From Methylobacterium sp. Leaf104 (lineage in GTDB: Bacteria > Pseudomonadota > Alphaproteobacteria > Rhizobiales > Beijerinckiaceae): 64,000 bases of DNA. The translations under genes were made by a program, and so were the position numbers. The stretch lies in contig NZ_LMMZ01000003.1 of assembly GCF_001422885.1 (NCBI RefSeq), positions 40,927-104,926 on the forward strand. The letters are read 5' to 3'. Positions 9,470-18,911 of the stretch are shown here, one piece after another. The notes under the pieces were generated by a model. It searched no databases, had not been told where the DNA came from, and worked only from the letters and a program-made list of their open reading frames with translations. Numbering within the stretch: the stretch's first letter is position 1; each line of letters opens with the position of its first letter.

Positions 9470-10426
9470 TCAGAGTTCCTTGCGCAGGTCGATGAGCCGG
9501 GTCATGGCCACGATCATCAGCATCACGGCGCCCAGCAGCACCACCGCGTTGGCGGCCGCCGCCGGAAGCTGCAGGGCCGACATCTGGACCTGGATGACCT
9601 TGCCGACCGAGGCGATCTGCTGGCCGCCCATCACGCCGACGGTGACGAAATCGCCCATCACGAGGGTGATCACGAAGATCGACCCGATGGCGATGCCGGG
9701 CTTGGCGAGGGGGACCACCACGTTCCAGAGCGTCTGCCAGCCGGTGGCCCCGGAATCATAGGCCGCCTCGATCAGCGAGCGGTCGATGCGCGCCATGCTG
9801 TTGAAGATCGGCACGATCATGAAGACGGTGTTGAGGTGCACGAAGGCGAGCACCACCGAGAAGTCGGAATAGAGCAGGCCCTCGATCGGCGCCCTGATCA
9901 GCCCCATGCCCATCAGGGTGTCGTTGACGAGGCCGTTGCGGCCGAGCAGCGGGATCCAGGAGATCATCCGGATCACGTTCGAGGTCCAGAACGGGATTGT
10001 GCAGACGAGGAACAGCGCCATCTGCATGGTCTTCGAGCGGACGTGGAAGGCGACGAAATACGCCACCGTGAAGCCGATCAGCAGGGTGCAGGCCCAGGTC
10101 AGCGCACAGAACTTCAGGGTCGAGAGATAGGTCCGCACGGTGGTGCAGGCATCCGCGGTGTTGAGGCAGCCCTCGAACACGTCGATGTAGTTCTGCACCG
10201 TGAAGGACGGGATGATCTCGTACTCGTTGTACTCCCAGAAGCTGACGATCAAGGTCAGCGCCAGCGGCACTACGAAGAACACCAGGAACACCAGCGCCAT
10301 CGGCGCCGCCTGGAGATAGGCGAGCGCCTGCCGGCGCCGGGTCTTGGCCGTGAGGCTGGCGGTGGAGGCTGCAGCGGCCGGACTTTCCGCGATCGTGGGG
10401 AGGGAGGAGAGGGCGGTGTCTGTCAT
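9470..10426 (-). CDS. Pot-type ABC permease, first subunit (PotB-like)
   Basis: 318 residues. A polar N-terminal tail (about 35 residues) is followed by a first span (APMALVFLVFFVVPLALTLIVSF), a periplasmic loop with paired cysteines (CLNTADACTT), then further spans. The EAA-type loop is LIEAAYDSGATGWQTLWNVVVPL. It forms the channel with the PotC-like subunit. A 170-nt gap with palindromic repeats separates it from the binding-protein gene upstream, the largest gap between genes in this operon. Confidence 0.85.
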   Translation of the reverse strand: MTDTALSSLPTIAESPAAAASTASLTAKTRRRQALAYLQAAPMALVFLVFFVVPLALTLIVSFWEYNEYEIIPSFTVQNYIDVFEGCLNTADACTTVRTYLSTLKFCALTWACTLLIGFTVAYFVAFHVRSKTMQMALFLVCTIPFWTSNVIRMISWIPLLGRNGLVNDTLMGMGLIRAPIEGLLYSDFSVVLAFVHLNTVFMIVPIFNSMARIDRSLIEAAYDSGATGWQTLWNVVVPLAKPGIAIGSIFVITLVMGDFVTVGVMGGQQIASVGKVIQVQMSALQLPAAAANAVVLLGAVMLMIVAMTRLIDLRKEL

Positions 10427-10448
10427 GGCTCGGCCCTCGTGACACGCG

Positions 10449-10582
10449 AAACCCTTCCCCCTCTGCGGAGGAGGGTGGCCCGCGCGTGCGCGCGGGTCGG
10501 GAGAGGGGAGCGCCCTGTCCGGAGAGGTCGCCCCCGCGCCCGGTCGCTCCGCGACCCCCCTCTCCCGCCGAGGGGAGAGGGG
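10449..10582. repeat. Palindromic extragenic repeats between binding-protein and permease genes
   Basis: The gap holds several GC-rich inverted repeats: an 8-bp palindrome CCCGCGCG-TG-CGCGCGGG (10480-10497 region), a GGTCGC-TCC-GCGACC stem (10542-10556), and CCCCTCTCC / GGGGAGAGGGG flanking CGCCGA (10557-10581). Similar CTCTCCC/GGGAGAGG cores recur at 23135-23158. Such repeats inside operons can stabilise upstream mRNA; here they follow the binding-protein gene. Confidence 0.6.
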
Positions 10583-10598
10583 CGTGCTACGCCGCCGC

Positions 10599-11873
10599 TC
10601 ACGCGGCGATGAACTCGTTCCACTTGCGGACCATGTAGGTGTTCTCGTCCATCACGGCGTTCCAGCAGGCGACGCTGCCCATGCGGGTCTCGAAGGAGCC
10701 GCCGTCGCGGGTGGCGCCGGCCTTCTCCAGCACGCTGCCGTCCGGCCCCTTGATGTCCTTCTCGGCGGGCTTGCCCTCCATCCAGTAGGCCCACTCGTAG
10801 GGCTCCATATGCGCCTTGGCGGTCTCCAGCACCGCCGAGTAGTAGCCCTGGCGGTTGAGGTAGGCCCCGGCCCAACCGGAGAGGAACCAGTTGATGAAGT
10901 CGTAGGCCGCATCGAGCTTGCGGCCCGTCAGGGTCTTGGGCAGGCCGAAGCCGGTGGCCCAGGCGCGGTAGCCCTCCTTGAGGGGCTGGTAGGTGCAGGC
11001 CACGCCCTGGCTGCGGACCTTGGTGACGGCGGGCGACCACATCGACTGGATCACGGTCTCGCCCGAGGCCATCAGGTTCACGGATTCGTTGAAGTCCTGC
11101 CAGAAGGCGCGGAACTGGCCGGCGCGCTTGGCCTCGATCAGCAGCTTGATGGTGCGATCGATCTCGGCCTTCGTCATGTTGCCCTTGTCGGGATAGGTGT
11201 AGTCGCCGGTGGCCTCGATCACCATGGCGGCATCCATGATGCCGATCGAGGGGATGTTGAGGATCGAGGCCTTGCCCTTGAATTCGGGGTTCAGGAGCTC
11301 CTTCCAGCTCGCGATCGGGCGCTTGATCAGGTCGGGGCGGATGCCGAGCGTGTCGGCGTTGTAGGTGGTCGGGATCAGGGTGATCCACTCGGTGGGCGAG
11401 CCCGCGAAGTTCTTCGAGTTCTGCCCCTCGAGATAGAAGACCTTCCTGGGCGCCGTGCCCTGGTCGCCGATCTTCTTGCCGCCGACCTCGCCCTTGGTGA
11501 AGACCGGGGTGATGTTGTCGGCCTGCTTGATCCGGCGGGCATCCATGCCCTGGATGTTGCCCGACGGGATCAGCTTCTTCAGGCTGAAGAACTCGGTGTC
11601 GAGGAGGTCGAAGGAATTCGGCTGGGTCACCACGCGCTTCGTCACCTCGTCGGTGACGACGGGGATGTACTCGATGGTGATCCCCAGATCCTCCTTCACC
11701 TTGCGGGCGATGTCTCCGGACTGGTTCACGGCGGTGCCGAGGTAGCGCAGGGTCACGGGCTCGGCGGCGATCACGTTGGGAAAGCCGGTGATCGGCCCGG
11801 CGCCGAGCGCCAGTCCGGTGGCACCCGCGCCCTGGAGCAGGGTGCGGCGGCTCAGCTTGATCGTGGTCGTCAT
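10599..11873 (-). CDS. Pot-type ABC solute-binding protein with Tat-like signal
   Basis: A 424-residue extracellular solute-binding protein of the PotD/family 1 type. The N terminus has a twin-arginine motif (KLSRRTLLQGAG) followed by a moderate hydrophobic stretch, suggesting export through Tat in folded form. Later segments include YLGTAVNQSGDIARKVKEDL, WITLIPTTYNADTLGIRP and the closing hinge EWAYWMEGKPAEKDIKGPDG. It would bind the operon's substrate in the periplasm. ATG 11873 is chosen because the signal starts there; the frame continues upstream without support. The next gene upstream is its ATPase, 29 nt away. Confidence 0.85.
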   Translation of the reverse strand: MTTTIKLSRRTLLQGAGATGLALGAGPITGFPNVIAAEPVTLRYLGTAVNQSGDIARKVKEDLGITIEYIPVVTDEVTKRVVTQPNSFDLLDTEFFSLKKLIPSGNIQGMDARRIKQADNITPVFTKGEVGGKKIGDQGTAPRKVFYLEGQNSKNFAGSPTEWITLIPTTYNADTLGIRPDLIKRPIASWKELLNPEFKGKASILNIPSIGIMDAAMVIEATGDYTYPDKGNMTKAEIDRTIKLLIEAKRAGQFRAFWQDFNESVNLMASGETVIQSMWSPAVTKVRSQGVACTYQPLKEGYRAWATGFGLPKTLTGRKLDAAYDFINWFLSGWAGAYLNRQGYYSAVLETAKAHMEPYEWAYWMEGKPAEKDIKGPDGSVLEKAGATRDGGSFETRMGSVACWNAVMDENTYMVRKWNEFIAA

Positions 11874-11902
11874 GCAGGGTCCTCTGGGGAAACGAGATCG
11901 GG

Positions 11903-12895
11903 TCAGGCGCTCAGGCGATGGGCGGCGTCGGCGTCCCAGCCCAGCGGTACGGTCTGGCCGAGGGCCAGGGGATGACCCGCGTAGGCGCGGTCGTCGATCA
12001 CCGCCGTGAGCGCGGTGGCGGCCTCGCCGCCGAGGCCGTCCGCCTCGAAGCCCACATGCACGCTGGTGCCCTGGTACTCCACGGAGACGACGCGGGCCGG
12101 CACCGCCTCCGGGCCGGCCTGCGGGCCGAGGCGCATGCGGTCGGCACGCACCGCCACCTCGGTCGCGTCGGGCAGCCGGATGATGTTGTGGCCGCCGATG
12201 AAGCGGGCGACGAAGGCGGTGGCGGGGCGCTCGAACACGGTGCGGGGGTCCGCCGCCTGCTCGATGCGGCCTCCGTTCATCACCACCACGAGGTCGGAGA
12301 GCGCCATCGCCTCCTCCTGGCTGTGGGTGACGTGGATGAAGGTGATGCCGAGCTCGGCCTGGAGCCGCTTCAGCTCGGTCCGCATCCGCACCCGCAGGAA
12401 CGGATCGAGGGCCGAGAGCGGCTCGTCGAGGAGCAGGACCTTGGGTCCGGTGACCAGCGCACGGGCGAGCGCCACGCGCTGCTGCTGGCCACCGGAGAGT
12501 TGCGCCGGCAAGCGCTCCGCCAGATGGGCCATCTGAACGAGGTCGAGCATCGCCAGCGCCTTGGCGCGGCGCTCGGCCTTCGCGATGCCCCGCATCTTCA
12601 GGCTGAAGGCGACGTTGTCGCGGCAATTGAGGTGGGGGAACAGGGCGTAGCTCTGGAACATCATCGCCGTGCCGCGCTCGGCCGGCGTGGCGTCGCCCAC
12701 GGCGCGCGGGCCGATGACCACGTCGCCGGAGGACACGGTCTCGTGGCCACCGATCATCCGGAGCGTCGTGGTCTTGCCGCAGCCCGAGGGGCCGAGCAGG
12801 CAGCAATAGGCGCCCGAGCGCACCTTCAGGTCGATGCCGTCCACGGCGGTCGTGCCGCCGTAGCGCTTGGTCAGGCGGATCAGCTCGACGTCCAT
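11903..12895 (-). CDS. Pot-type ABC ATPase (PotA-like)
   Basis: 330 residues. The nucleotide-binding domain has Walker A (LLGPSGCGKTTT), Q-loop (MMFQSYALFPHLNCRDNV), signature (LSGGQQQRVALARAL), Walker B (VLLLDEPLSALDP) and switch His (VTHSQEEAMAL). After about residue 235 follows a TOBE-like regulatory domain (VAVRADRMRLGPQAG, VVSVEYQGTSVHVGF), as in polyamine and sulfate/iron ATPases. ATG 12895 begins with MDVELIRLTKRYGG, where the family starts. It lies between the hydantoinase-like gene (gap about 100 nt) and the binding protein on the same strand. Confidence 0.88.
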   Translation of the reverse strand: MDVELIRLTKRYGGTTAVDGIDLKVRSGAYCCLLGPSGCGKTTTLRMIGGHETVSSGDVVIGPRAVGDATPAERGTAMMFQSYALFPHLNCRDNVAFSLKMRGIAKAERRAKALAMLDLVQMAHLAERLPAQLSGGQQQRVALARALVTGPKVLLLDEPLSALDPFLRVRMRTELKRLQAELGITFIHVTHSQEEAMALSDLVVVMNGGRIEQAADPRTVFERPATAFVARFIGGHNIIRLPDATEVAVRADRMRLGPQAGPEAVPARVVSVEYQGTSVHVGFEADGLGGEAATALTAVIDDRAYAGHPLALGQTVPLGWDADAAHRLSA

Positions 12896-12999
12896 GATGG
12901 TCTCCCCGCCCGATCTCCAGCAAGGGGCGGGCCAGACGCCCTCCGATGCCGCCGCGCGCCGTCCGCTCTCGTGCGAGGAGAGGGCTGCGGCCGGCCGGT

Positions 13000-14412
13000 T
13001 CAGGGCGCGTCCACGGCCCGGTCGATCACGCGTCCGTGCCCGATCGCCCCCGTGACCCGGCCGTCCTCGGCGACGATCGTCCCCCGCGCGAGCGTCATCA
13101 CCGGCCAGCCCGTCACCGCGAACCCTTCCCAGGGGGTGTAGTCCGCCCCGTGGTGGAGGTCGGCCTGCCGGATCGTCTCGCGGCGGTTGGGGTCCCACAG
13201 CGTCAGGTCGGCGTCGAAGCCGATCCCGATCGAGCCCTTTCGCGGATAGAGGCCGTAGAGCTTGGCGTGGTTGGTGGCGGTGAGCGCCACGAAGCGGTTG
13301 AGGGAGATGCGTCCCGCCGAGACGCCTTCCGAGAACAGGATGGGCAGGCGCGTCTCGATGCCCGGGATGCCGTTGGGCACCCAGCGGAAGGAGGTCCGGC
13401 CCTTCGGGTTCAGCTTGCCGGCCGGATCGTCGTAGCGGAACGGGCAATGGTCGGAGGAGACCACGTCGAACAATCCGGTCTGGATCCCGCGCCAGATCGC
13501 GGCCTGGTTGGAGGCCTCCCGCGGCGGCGGCGAGCAGACGTACTTCGCCCCCGCCATCGGATCGTCGGAGCCGAGGCCCTTCATGTGGTCGGCGGTCAGG
13601 GTCAGGTATTGCGGGCAGGTCTCGGCATGGATCTTCAGGCCGCGCTCCCGGCCCCAGGCGATCTGCTCCATGGCCTGCTCGCCGGAGACGTGGACGATGA
13701 CGATCGGCAGGTCGACGAGCTCGGCGTGGCTGATCGCCCGGTGCGCCGCCTCGCGCTCGACCACCTGCGGCCGGGACAGGGCATGGCCGAAGGGGCGGGT
13801 CTCGCCGGCCTTCTCGAGCCGCTCGGTCATGTAGCGGATGGCGTCGTAGCCCTCCGCATGGACCATGACGCGCGCGCCCTCGCGGCGCGCCAGGTCGAAC
13901 ACGTCGAGGATCTGGCGGTCGTTCAGGACGAGGTCGTCGTAGGTCATGAACACCTTGAACGAGGTGTAGCCTTCCGCGATCAGCGCCGGCAGTTCCTGGC
14001 CGAGCACGGCCGGCGTCGGGTCCGAGACGATGAGGTGGATGGCCACGTCGATGTGGCACTGCCCCTCCGCCAGGGCGCGGTAGGCATGGGTCGCCGCGCG
14101 CAGGGAGGCGCCGCGGGGCTGGAGCGCGAAGGGCATCACGCAGGTGTTGCCGCCGGCCGCCGCCGCACGGGTCGCGGAGGCGAAGTCGTCCGCCATGACG
14201 ATGCCGGGACCGGATTCCTGGGCGATGTGGACGTGGCTGTCGATGCCGCCGGGCAGGACGAGGAGGCCGGAGGCGTCGATCGTGCGCGCCGCATCCGCGA
14301 TCCGCGCGCCGATCGCCGCGATGCGCCCGCCGCGGATGCCGAGATCGGCGGGAAAGGTGTCGGTGGCGGTGACCAGGGTGCCGCCCCGGATGGCGAGGTC
14401 GAAGTCGGGCAT
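13000..14412 (-). CDS. Dihydropyrimidinase / D-hydantoinase family amidohydrolase
   Basis: 470 residues of the cyclic amidohydrolase superfamily. Metal ligands expected for dihydropyrimidinase are visible: H60 and H62 (GGIDSHVHIAQ), the carboxylatable Lys153 (GYTSFKVFMTYDD), His near 185 (VMVHAEG), His near 240 (VIVHVSG) and Asp near 320 (SSDHCPF). The substrate-loop Tyr position reads TYDD. The family hydrolyses cyclic ureides (dihydrouracil, hydantoins) to N-carbamoyl amino acids. It starts 5 nt after the ring-opening amidohydrolase stop, so the two are almost certainly coexpressed and may act on related ring compounds. The exact substrate is not determined; allantoinase-like or imide activity is possible. 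Confidence 0.88.
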   Translation of the reverse strand: MPDFDLAIRGGTLVTATDTFPADLGIRGGRIAAIGARIADAARTIDASGLLVLPGGIDSHVHIAQESGPGIVMADDFASATRAAAAGGNTCVMPFALQPRGASLRAATHAYRALAEGQCHIDVAIHLIVSDPTPAVLGQELPALIAEGYTSFKVFMTYDDLVLNDRQILDVFDLARREGARVMVHAEGYDAIRYMTERLEKAGETRPFGHALSRPQVVEREAAHRAISHAELVDLPIVIVHVSGEQAMEQIAWGRERGLKIHAETCPQYLTLTADHMKGLGSDDPMAGAKYVCSPPPREASNQAAIWRGIQTGLFDVVSSDHCPFRYDDPAGKLNPKGRTSFRWVPNGIPGIETRLPILFSEGVSAGRISLNRFVALTATNHAKLYGLYPRKGSIGIGFDADLTLWDPNRRETIRQADLHHGADYTPWEGFAVTGWPVMTLARGTIVAEDGRVTGAIGHGRVIDRAVDAP

Positions 14413-14417
14413 CTCTC

Positions 14418-15524
14418 TCAGCTCCTCACGCGGGCGATGATCGCCACCGGGCCGCCGCCATCCGGCCCCTGGTGCTCGGCGCCGCCGGAGACGAACAGGT
14501 CGGTGCGCCCGATCGCGGCGGCGGCGACCCCGCCGACGAGGGCGCGGGCGTGCCGGGTGGCGTTGATGTCGCTGTCGTCGTTCATGATGTGGCGGCGTCC
14601 GCGGATCAGCCCGTCATGGGAGGGCTCGGCCTTGGCGAGCAGGGCCACCACGCGCCCGGCGGCCTCCGGCTCCAGCTGACCGGCCGCGGGCAGGCCGAGA
14701 TCGGCCAGGGCCCCCTGGATCGCGGACAAGTCGATACCGTCGCGCATGACGCGATGGGCGATGGCATGGGGGCCCGACCAGCCGCGGGCGTTGCCCAGCA
14801 CGATGATCTCGTTGCGCATCAGCTCGATGCCCGCCGAGGCACTGGCGCGACCGGAATAGAGGTCCCGCCGCCCGCCGATGGCCGCATCCGAAAGGTCTTC
14901 GCCCGGCACCTCGCCCAGCGCCAGGGCGATGCCGAGCGCCGAGGCGCCGCGCGACAGGCCCATGGAGGCGTAGGTGTCGTGGGTCGCCACGCCCTGGCCG
15001 CGCTCGGCGGCCTCCTGGATGCGCGCGCTGGTGAGGAGCGGGCACTTCACCTGCACGAAGTGGACGTCCCCGGCCTCGTCGAGCCCGGCCCGGGCCATGG
15101 CCTCGGTGACCGCCGCCGCCGTCGCCCGCACCTGCGTCATGCGGCCGATCTCCTCGGGGCGGAAATCGGCGGTGAAGGCGGTGCCGACGGCGAGCGCCGT
15201 CGTGCCGGCCTCGTCGGGACTCGCGCGGCGCGCCAGCACGAGGAGGTGAGGGGAGAGGCCGCCCTCGGTGCCCCCCGACATGACCAGGGCGACCCGCGCG
15301 CCGACCGCCGCCGGCGTGCAGCCCATCGCGTCGGCGAGGGCGGTCTCCAGCGCCATCACGGCGAGCTGGCGGGTGAAGTCGTTGACGCAGCCGTTGCCCT
15401 CGGTCTTGCCGAAGATCGCCACGATCTCGTCCGCCGCGACGGTTCCGGCGGCGATGAGATCCATCACCCCCGAGACGTCGGCGGGATGCCGGGTCGGCAC
15501 GCGGAAGACGAGGCATTGGGGCAT
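14418..15524 (-). CDS. Ring-opening amidohydrolase of the cyanuric acid hydrolase/barbiturase family
   Basis: 368 residues with the threefold repeat of the AtzD/barbiturase family. Each repeat supplies a Lys and a Ser: Lys40 (FGKTEGNG) with Ser83 (MSGGTEGG), Lys160 (VQVKCPLLT) with a Ser near 228-230 (SGRASASAG), and a third pair ending VSGGAEHQGPDGGGP. This spacing matches characterised cyanuric acid hydrolases closely. The enzyme opens a six-membered ring: cyanurate to carboxybiuret/biuret, or barbiturate to ureidomalonate. Which is not decidable by eye. It is the first gene of an operon with a dihydropyrimidinase-like enzyme and an ABC importer, so imported cyclic ureides are the likely substrates. 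Confidence 0.9.
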   Translation of the reverse strand: MPQCLVFRVPTRHPADVSGVMDLIAAGTVAADEIVAIFGKTEGNGCVNDFTRQLAVMALETALADAMGCTPAAVGARVALVMSGGTEGGLSPHLLVLARRASPDEAGTTALAVGTAFTADFRPEEIGRMTQVRATAAAVTEAMARAGLDEAGDVHFVQVKCPLLTSARIQEAAERGQGVATHDTYASMGLSRGASALGIALALGEVPGEDLSDAAIGGRRDLYSGRASASAGIELMRNEIIVLGNARGWSGPHAIAHRVMRDGIDLSAIQGALADLGLPAAGQLEPEAAGRVVALLAKAEPSHDGLIRGRRHIMNDDSDINATRHARALVGGVAAAAIGRTDLFVSGGAEHQGPDGGGPVAIIARVRS

Positions 15525-16029
15525 GATGTGGTCGCGCCTGAGGGGAGAGGATGGGCCAAGCTAGGCCGAGCGGGCGCGGCGCGCGAGTGCTGGTTTGCGC
15601 AGGCGATGCGTCCGGCCGGCAACCGCCGGCCGAGGCTGCCCAGCGCAGCGGCAGGCTGCCGCAAACCTGAGCAATAACTCCACAAAGACCACAAAATTCA
15701 AATTCTGGACGGATGCGCGTCGCCGGCCACGATGTGTCCCGTCCGGACGATCTCCACAGGATCGTGCATTCGGACGCGAAACGGGGCCGGATGCACGCGA
15801 GCCGCGCTCGTTCCCAGGGGCGATCGGGGCTCGGAGACCGAATCCACGCATGTGGCTTCTGACGGATCCGACACACACGTTCAGAGTGCAGATCAGACTA
15901 ATATTCGATACAGAGGTTGCATTACAACGCAAACGAGCATGGGATACGGCTTCCCGCATCCGCATTCCCGCGCGACCGCGGAGCCGGATCGTCGTTATCA
16001 TCCGGTGAACCCGAGAACGGCCATCGCGC
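15525..16029. promoter_or_regulatory. Divergent regulatory region of the ring-hydrolase operon and deoR-type gene
   Basis: These 505 bases lie between divergent genes, and I see no credible ORF. Two AT-richer patches occur. At 15671-15705 an exact direct repeat CCACAAA (15680-15686, 15689-15695; 9-bp period) lies on the operon side. At 15897-15935 an AT-rich patch near TTGC-N8-GCAA (15917-15932) lies on the regulator side. Either could hold promoters or operators for the DeoR-type protein; this is inference. Confidence 0.4.
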
Positions 16030-16782
16030 ATGCTGACGGATCATCGCCACCAGGAAATTCTGTCCCGCCTCCATGGGACGGGCCGGGTCGGCGTTGCGGA
16101 CGTGGCCTTCTTCCTCAAGGTCTCGGAAGAAACCATCCGGCGCGATCTGAAGGTGCTCGAGGCACGGGGCCTTCTCCGGCGCATCCACGGGGGCGCGGTG
16201 CCGCCGCGTCTGGACCAGGAGCGACCGCTTCAGGAGCGCGGCAAGCTGAATACCCGCGAGAAGGGACGGGTGGCGATTCTGGCCGAGGCCCTGATCCTGG
16301 ACGGCATGTCGGTCTTCATCGACACCGGGACCACCACGCTGGCCCTGGCGCGGCGGCTCACCGGGCGCAACCTCACGATCACCACCAATTCGGTGGACGT
16401 GGCGCTGCATCTCGGCGGCGGTCCGGCCCGGATCAACCTGACGCCCGGGACCTTGCGCAGCAACGACAACGCGCTGGTGGGCTACGAGACCGTGGCCTAT
16501 GCCCAGCGCTACTTCTTCGACCTCGCCTTCATGGGGATCGCCGCCTGCGATCTCGATCACGGCTGGATGGATTACGAGGAGCACGAGTCGGTCCTTCGGC
16601 GAACCCTGAGGGAACAGTCGCGCCGCGCCGTCCTTCTCGCCGATTCCCGCAAGTTCGGGCGCCAGGCCAATCTCTGCACCTTCGGCCTTGCCGAGAAACT
16701 GAGCATCGTCACGGACAAGCCGCCGCCGGAGGCGTTCCAGGATGCCTTCGCCCGGCATGAGATCGAGACCATCCACCCCTGA
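16030..16782 (+). CDS. DeoR/GlpR-family transcriptional regulator
   Basis: 250 residues. The N-terminal winged helix-turn-helix reads HRHQEILSRLHG, then VADVAFFLKVSEETIRRDLK, then LEARGLLRRIHGGAV, the diagnostic DeoR wing. The C-terminal sensor domain (about 75-235) carries IDTGTTTLALARRL and TTNSVDVALHLGGG, the sugar-phosphate-isomerase-like fold with which DeoR proteins bind phosphorylated ligands, and ends with VLLADSRKFG. It is encoded divergently from the ring-opening amidohydrolase operon and is the natural candidate to repress it. DeoR regulators usually sense sugar phosphates, so control of a nitrogen-ring operon would be unusual; an unlinked target cannot be excluded. Confidence 0.9.
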   Translation: MLTDHRHQEILSRLHGTGRVGVADVAFFLKVSEETIRRDLKVLEARGLLRRIHGGAVPPRLDQERPLQERGKLNTREKGRVAILAEALILDGMSVFIDTGTTTLALARRLTGRNLTITTNSVDVALHLGGGPARINLTPGTLRSNDNALVGYETVAYAQRYFFDLAFMGIAACDLDHGWMDYEEHESVLRRTLREQSRRAVLLADSRKFGRQANLCTFGLAEKLSIVTDKPPPEAFQDAFARHEIETIHP

Positions 16783-17080
16783 TGCCGGCGCAGCGCGCCG
16801 GAGGGCGGGCTCGCTCGATCCGTCTGCTCAATCCCGCAGCGCTTCGGCGACGTCCCCTGCGCCTGCGAAGCGCGCGCATCGGAGCCTCGTGCCCGCTCGG
16901 GATAAGACCGGCCGCGACGTCCACGAGATCAAGGCACGCGTCCCGGCGGCCCGACCGGCCGCGCCTGCGGGGCCATCTGCTCCGGCACGGCATCGATACT
17001 TTTAATCCCGCGGCTCAGCAGCACGCCATCGCGAAATATACATCCAAGAACGATTTATCATAATTTAATATCATCCGCCC

Positions 17081-18796
17081 ATGAAATCGAAAGAGCCGCA
17101 CTCACGCCGGGTTTCGACGATGTACCTCCCAATCAAGACAGTCCTCATTGGCCTCTTCAGCTTCGTCGTCGCGATCTCGGCCGCGCAGGGCCTGATGACC
17201 TTCCTCAAGCTGCAGGACATCGGGACCACCACCGAAGCGCTGGTCACCAACAGCATGCCTTCGATCGATCAGGCCCATAAGATCAACCGACTGGTGCTCC
17301 GGGTCAGAACCTCGCAGCTGCGCTACCTGACCGCCCCCAACAGCACCGTCGAGCAGGCCGATCTCAAGCTTTCGCAGGAGCTGCTCGAGGAGCGCAACAA
17401 GGCGATCGACGATTACAAGCCGCTGATCAGCGGTCCTGAGGAAAGGGCAGCGTACGATAACCTGATCGCGAAGATGGCGAGCCTGAAGGCCGACTGGGGA
17501 AAGCTTCGTTCCTTGAAGGAGAGCAACAGGGACGAGGCGCTGGAATTCTTCCGTGAGGGGAACCACGCCAATTACCGGGCGGTCGCCGAGGCCGCCACCC
17601 GCTTGGTGGAGATCAACGTGGCGGGGGGCCAGGCCGCCGGCGCGATCGTTCGCCGGCAGCAGTCGGAGGCCACCCATATCTCGCTCGTCATGCTCGCCAT
17701 CGGCATTGTGACGGCCGTCGGCGCGATGATCTTCTCCTTCGTCGGCGTCGCCCGTCCGATCGAGCGCATGACCCGGGCCATGCAGCACATCTCGGGCGGC
17801 GACACGGAGACGACCGTTCCGTCCATGGGCCGGCGTGACGAGCTCGGTGCGATGGCCACCGCCGTGGAAGTCTTCCGGACCAACCTGATCCGCACCCGCC
17901 AGCTCGAGGAGGAAACCGTCGCGGCGCGCGCGAGCGCCGAGGAGCAGCGCAAGATCGGCATGCGCCGGATGGCGGAAGATTTCGAGCAGGCCGTGGGCGG
18001 GATCATCGGCATGGTCTCCGCGTCGGCCACCGAACTCCAGGCGACGGCACAGACCATGACGGCGTCGGCGACCCAGACGGCTTCGCAATCCACCACGGTG
18101 GCGGCCGCGGCGGAAGAGGCGTCGGTCAACGTCAATACGGTGGCGGCCGCCGCCGAGGAACTCGGCTCGTCGGTGCAGGAGATCGGCCGCCAGGTTTCGA
18201 GCTCGGCCAATCTCGCTCAGTCCGCCGTATCGGAGGCCGACGCGACGGCCGGCCTCGTGCAGGAACTCAGCGGCGCCGTGAGCCGGATCGGCGACGTGGT
18301 GAGCCTGATCTCGACCATCGCCAGCCAGACCAACCTCCTGGCGCTCAACGCCACCATCGAGGCGGCCCGCGCCGGCGAGGCCGGCCGGGGCTTCGCCGTG
18401 GTGGCGGCGGAGGTCAAGGAACTCGCCAACCAGACGGCGCGGGCCACCGAGGAGATCTCCCAGCAGATCGGCCATATCCAGGGCGCCACCGGCCAGGCGG
18501 TCACGGCGATCGGTTCGATCACCGGACGCATCCGCGACATCAACGCCGTGGCGGCGGCGATCGCGGCCTCGGTCGAGCAGCAGGCCGCGGCGACGCAGGA
18601 GATCGTCCGCAACGTCTCGCAGGCCTCGATCGGCACCAACGAGGTGACGAACAACATCTCCGGTGTGGCGAGCGCGGCCGAGGAGACAGGAGCCGCCGCG
18701 GGCCAGGTTCTCGCCGCCGCCGGCGAACTCTCGCGCCAGTCGGAGCATCTCGGTGGCGAGGTCGACCGCTTCCTCTCGACCGTGCGGGCCGCCTGA
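17081..18796 (+). CDS. Transmembrane methyl-accepting chemotaxis protein
   Basis: 571 residues. The first membrane span is [19 protein letters not shown] (about 20-38). A four-helix-bundle periplasmic sensor follows (about 40-200), then the second span ([20 protein letters not shown]), a HAMP domain ([17 protein letters not shown]), and the long signalling coiled coil with the receptor hairpin tip ([35 protein letters not shown]). It should report a small ligand to the CheA/CheW complex; the bundle does not reveal the ligand. The promoter probably lies in the AT-rich stretch just upstream (about 17000-17080, with TTTATCATAATTTAATAT). The gene is monocistronic and faces the hybrid kinase gene. 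Confidence 0.92.
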   Translation: MKSKEPHSRRVSTMYLPIKTVLIGLFSFVVAISAAQGLMTFLKLQDIGTTTEALVTNSMPSIDQAHKINRLVLRVRTSQLRYLTAPNSTVEQADLKLSQELLEERNKAIDDYKPLISGPEERAAYDNLIAKMASLKADWGKLRSLKESNRDEALEFFREGNHANYRAVAEAATRLVEINVAGGQAAGAIVRRQQSEATHISLVMLAIGIVTAVGAMIFSFVGVARPIERMTRAMQHISGGDTETTVPSMGRRDELGAMATAVEVFRTNLIRTRQLEEETVAARASAEEQRKIGMRRMAEDFEQAVGGIIGMVSASATELQATAQTMTASATQTASQSTTVAAAAEEASVNVNTVAAAAEELGSSVQEIGRQVSSSANLAQSAVSEADATAGLVQELSGAVSRIGDVVSLISTIASQTNLLALNATIEAARAGEAGRGFAVVAAEVKELANQTARATEEISQQIGHIQGATGQAVTAIGSITGRIRDINAVAAAIAASVEQQAAATQEIVRNVSQASIGTNEVTNNISGVASAAEETGAAAGQVLAAAGELSRQSEHLGGEVDRFLSTVRAA

Positions 18797-18911
18797 TCGG
18801 CGCCCGCTCCGGCGGGAATGCCGCGGCGGCGGGCTTCGGGTCGGCCCGGGACAGCGCGCTCCGGGACCGCTCCGCCCAAAGGCCGGCGTCCCCGCCGGTC
18901 CGCGCCCGGGT

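Noticed and set aside
15595..16008. 137-codon plus-strand frame between the ring-hydrolase operon and the deoR-type gene
   Set aside because: Arg/Pro-rich, no family resemblance, no ribosome-binding site; it covers the AT-rich regulatory patches.
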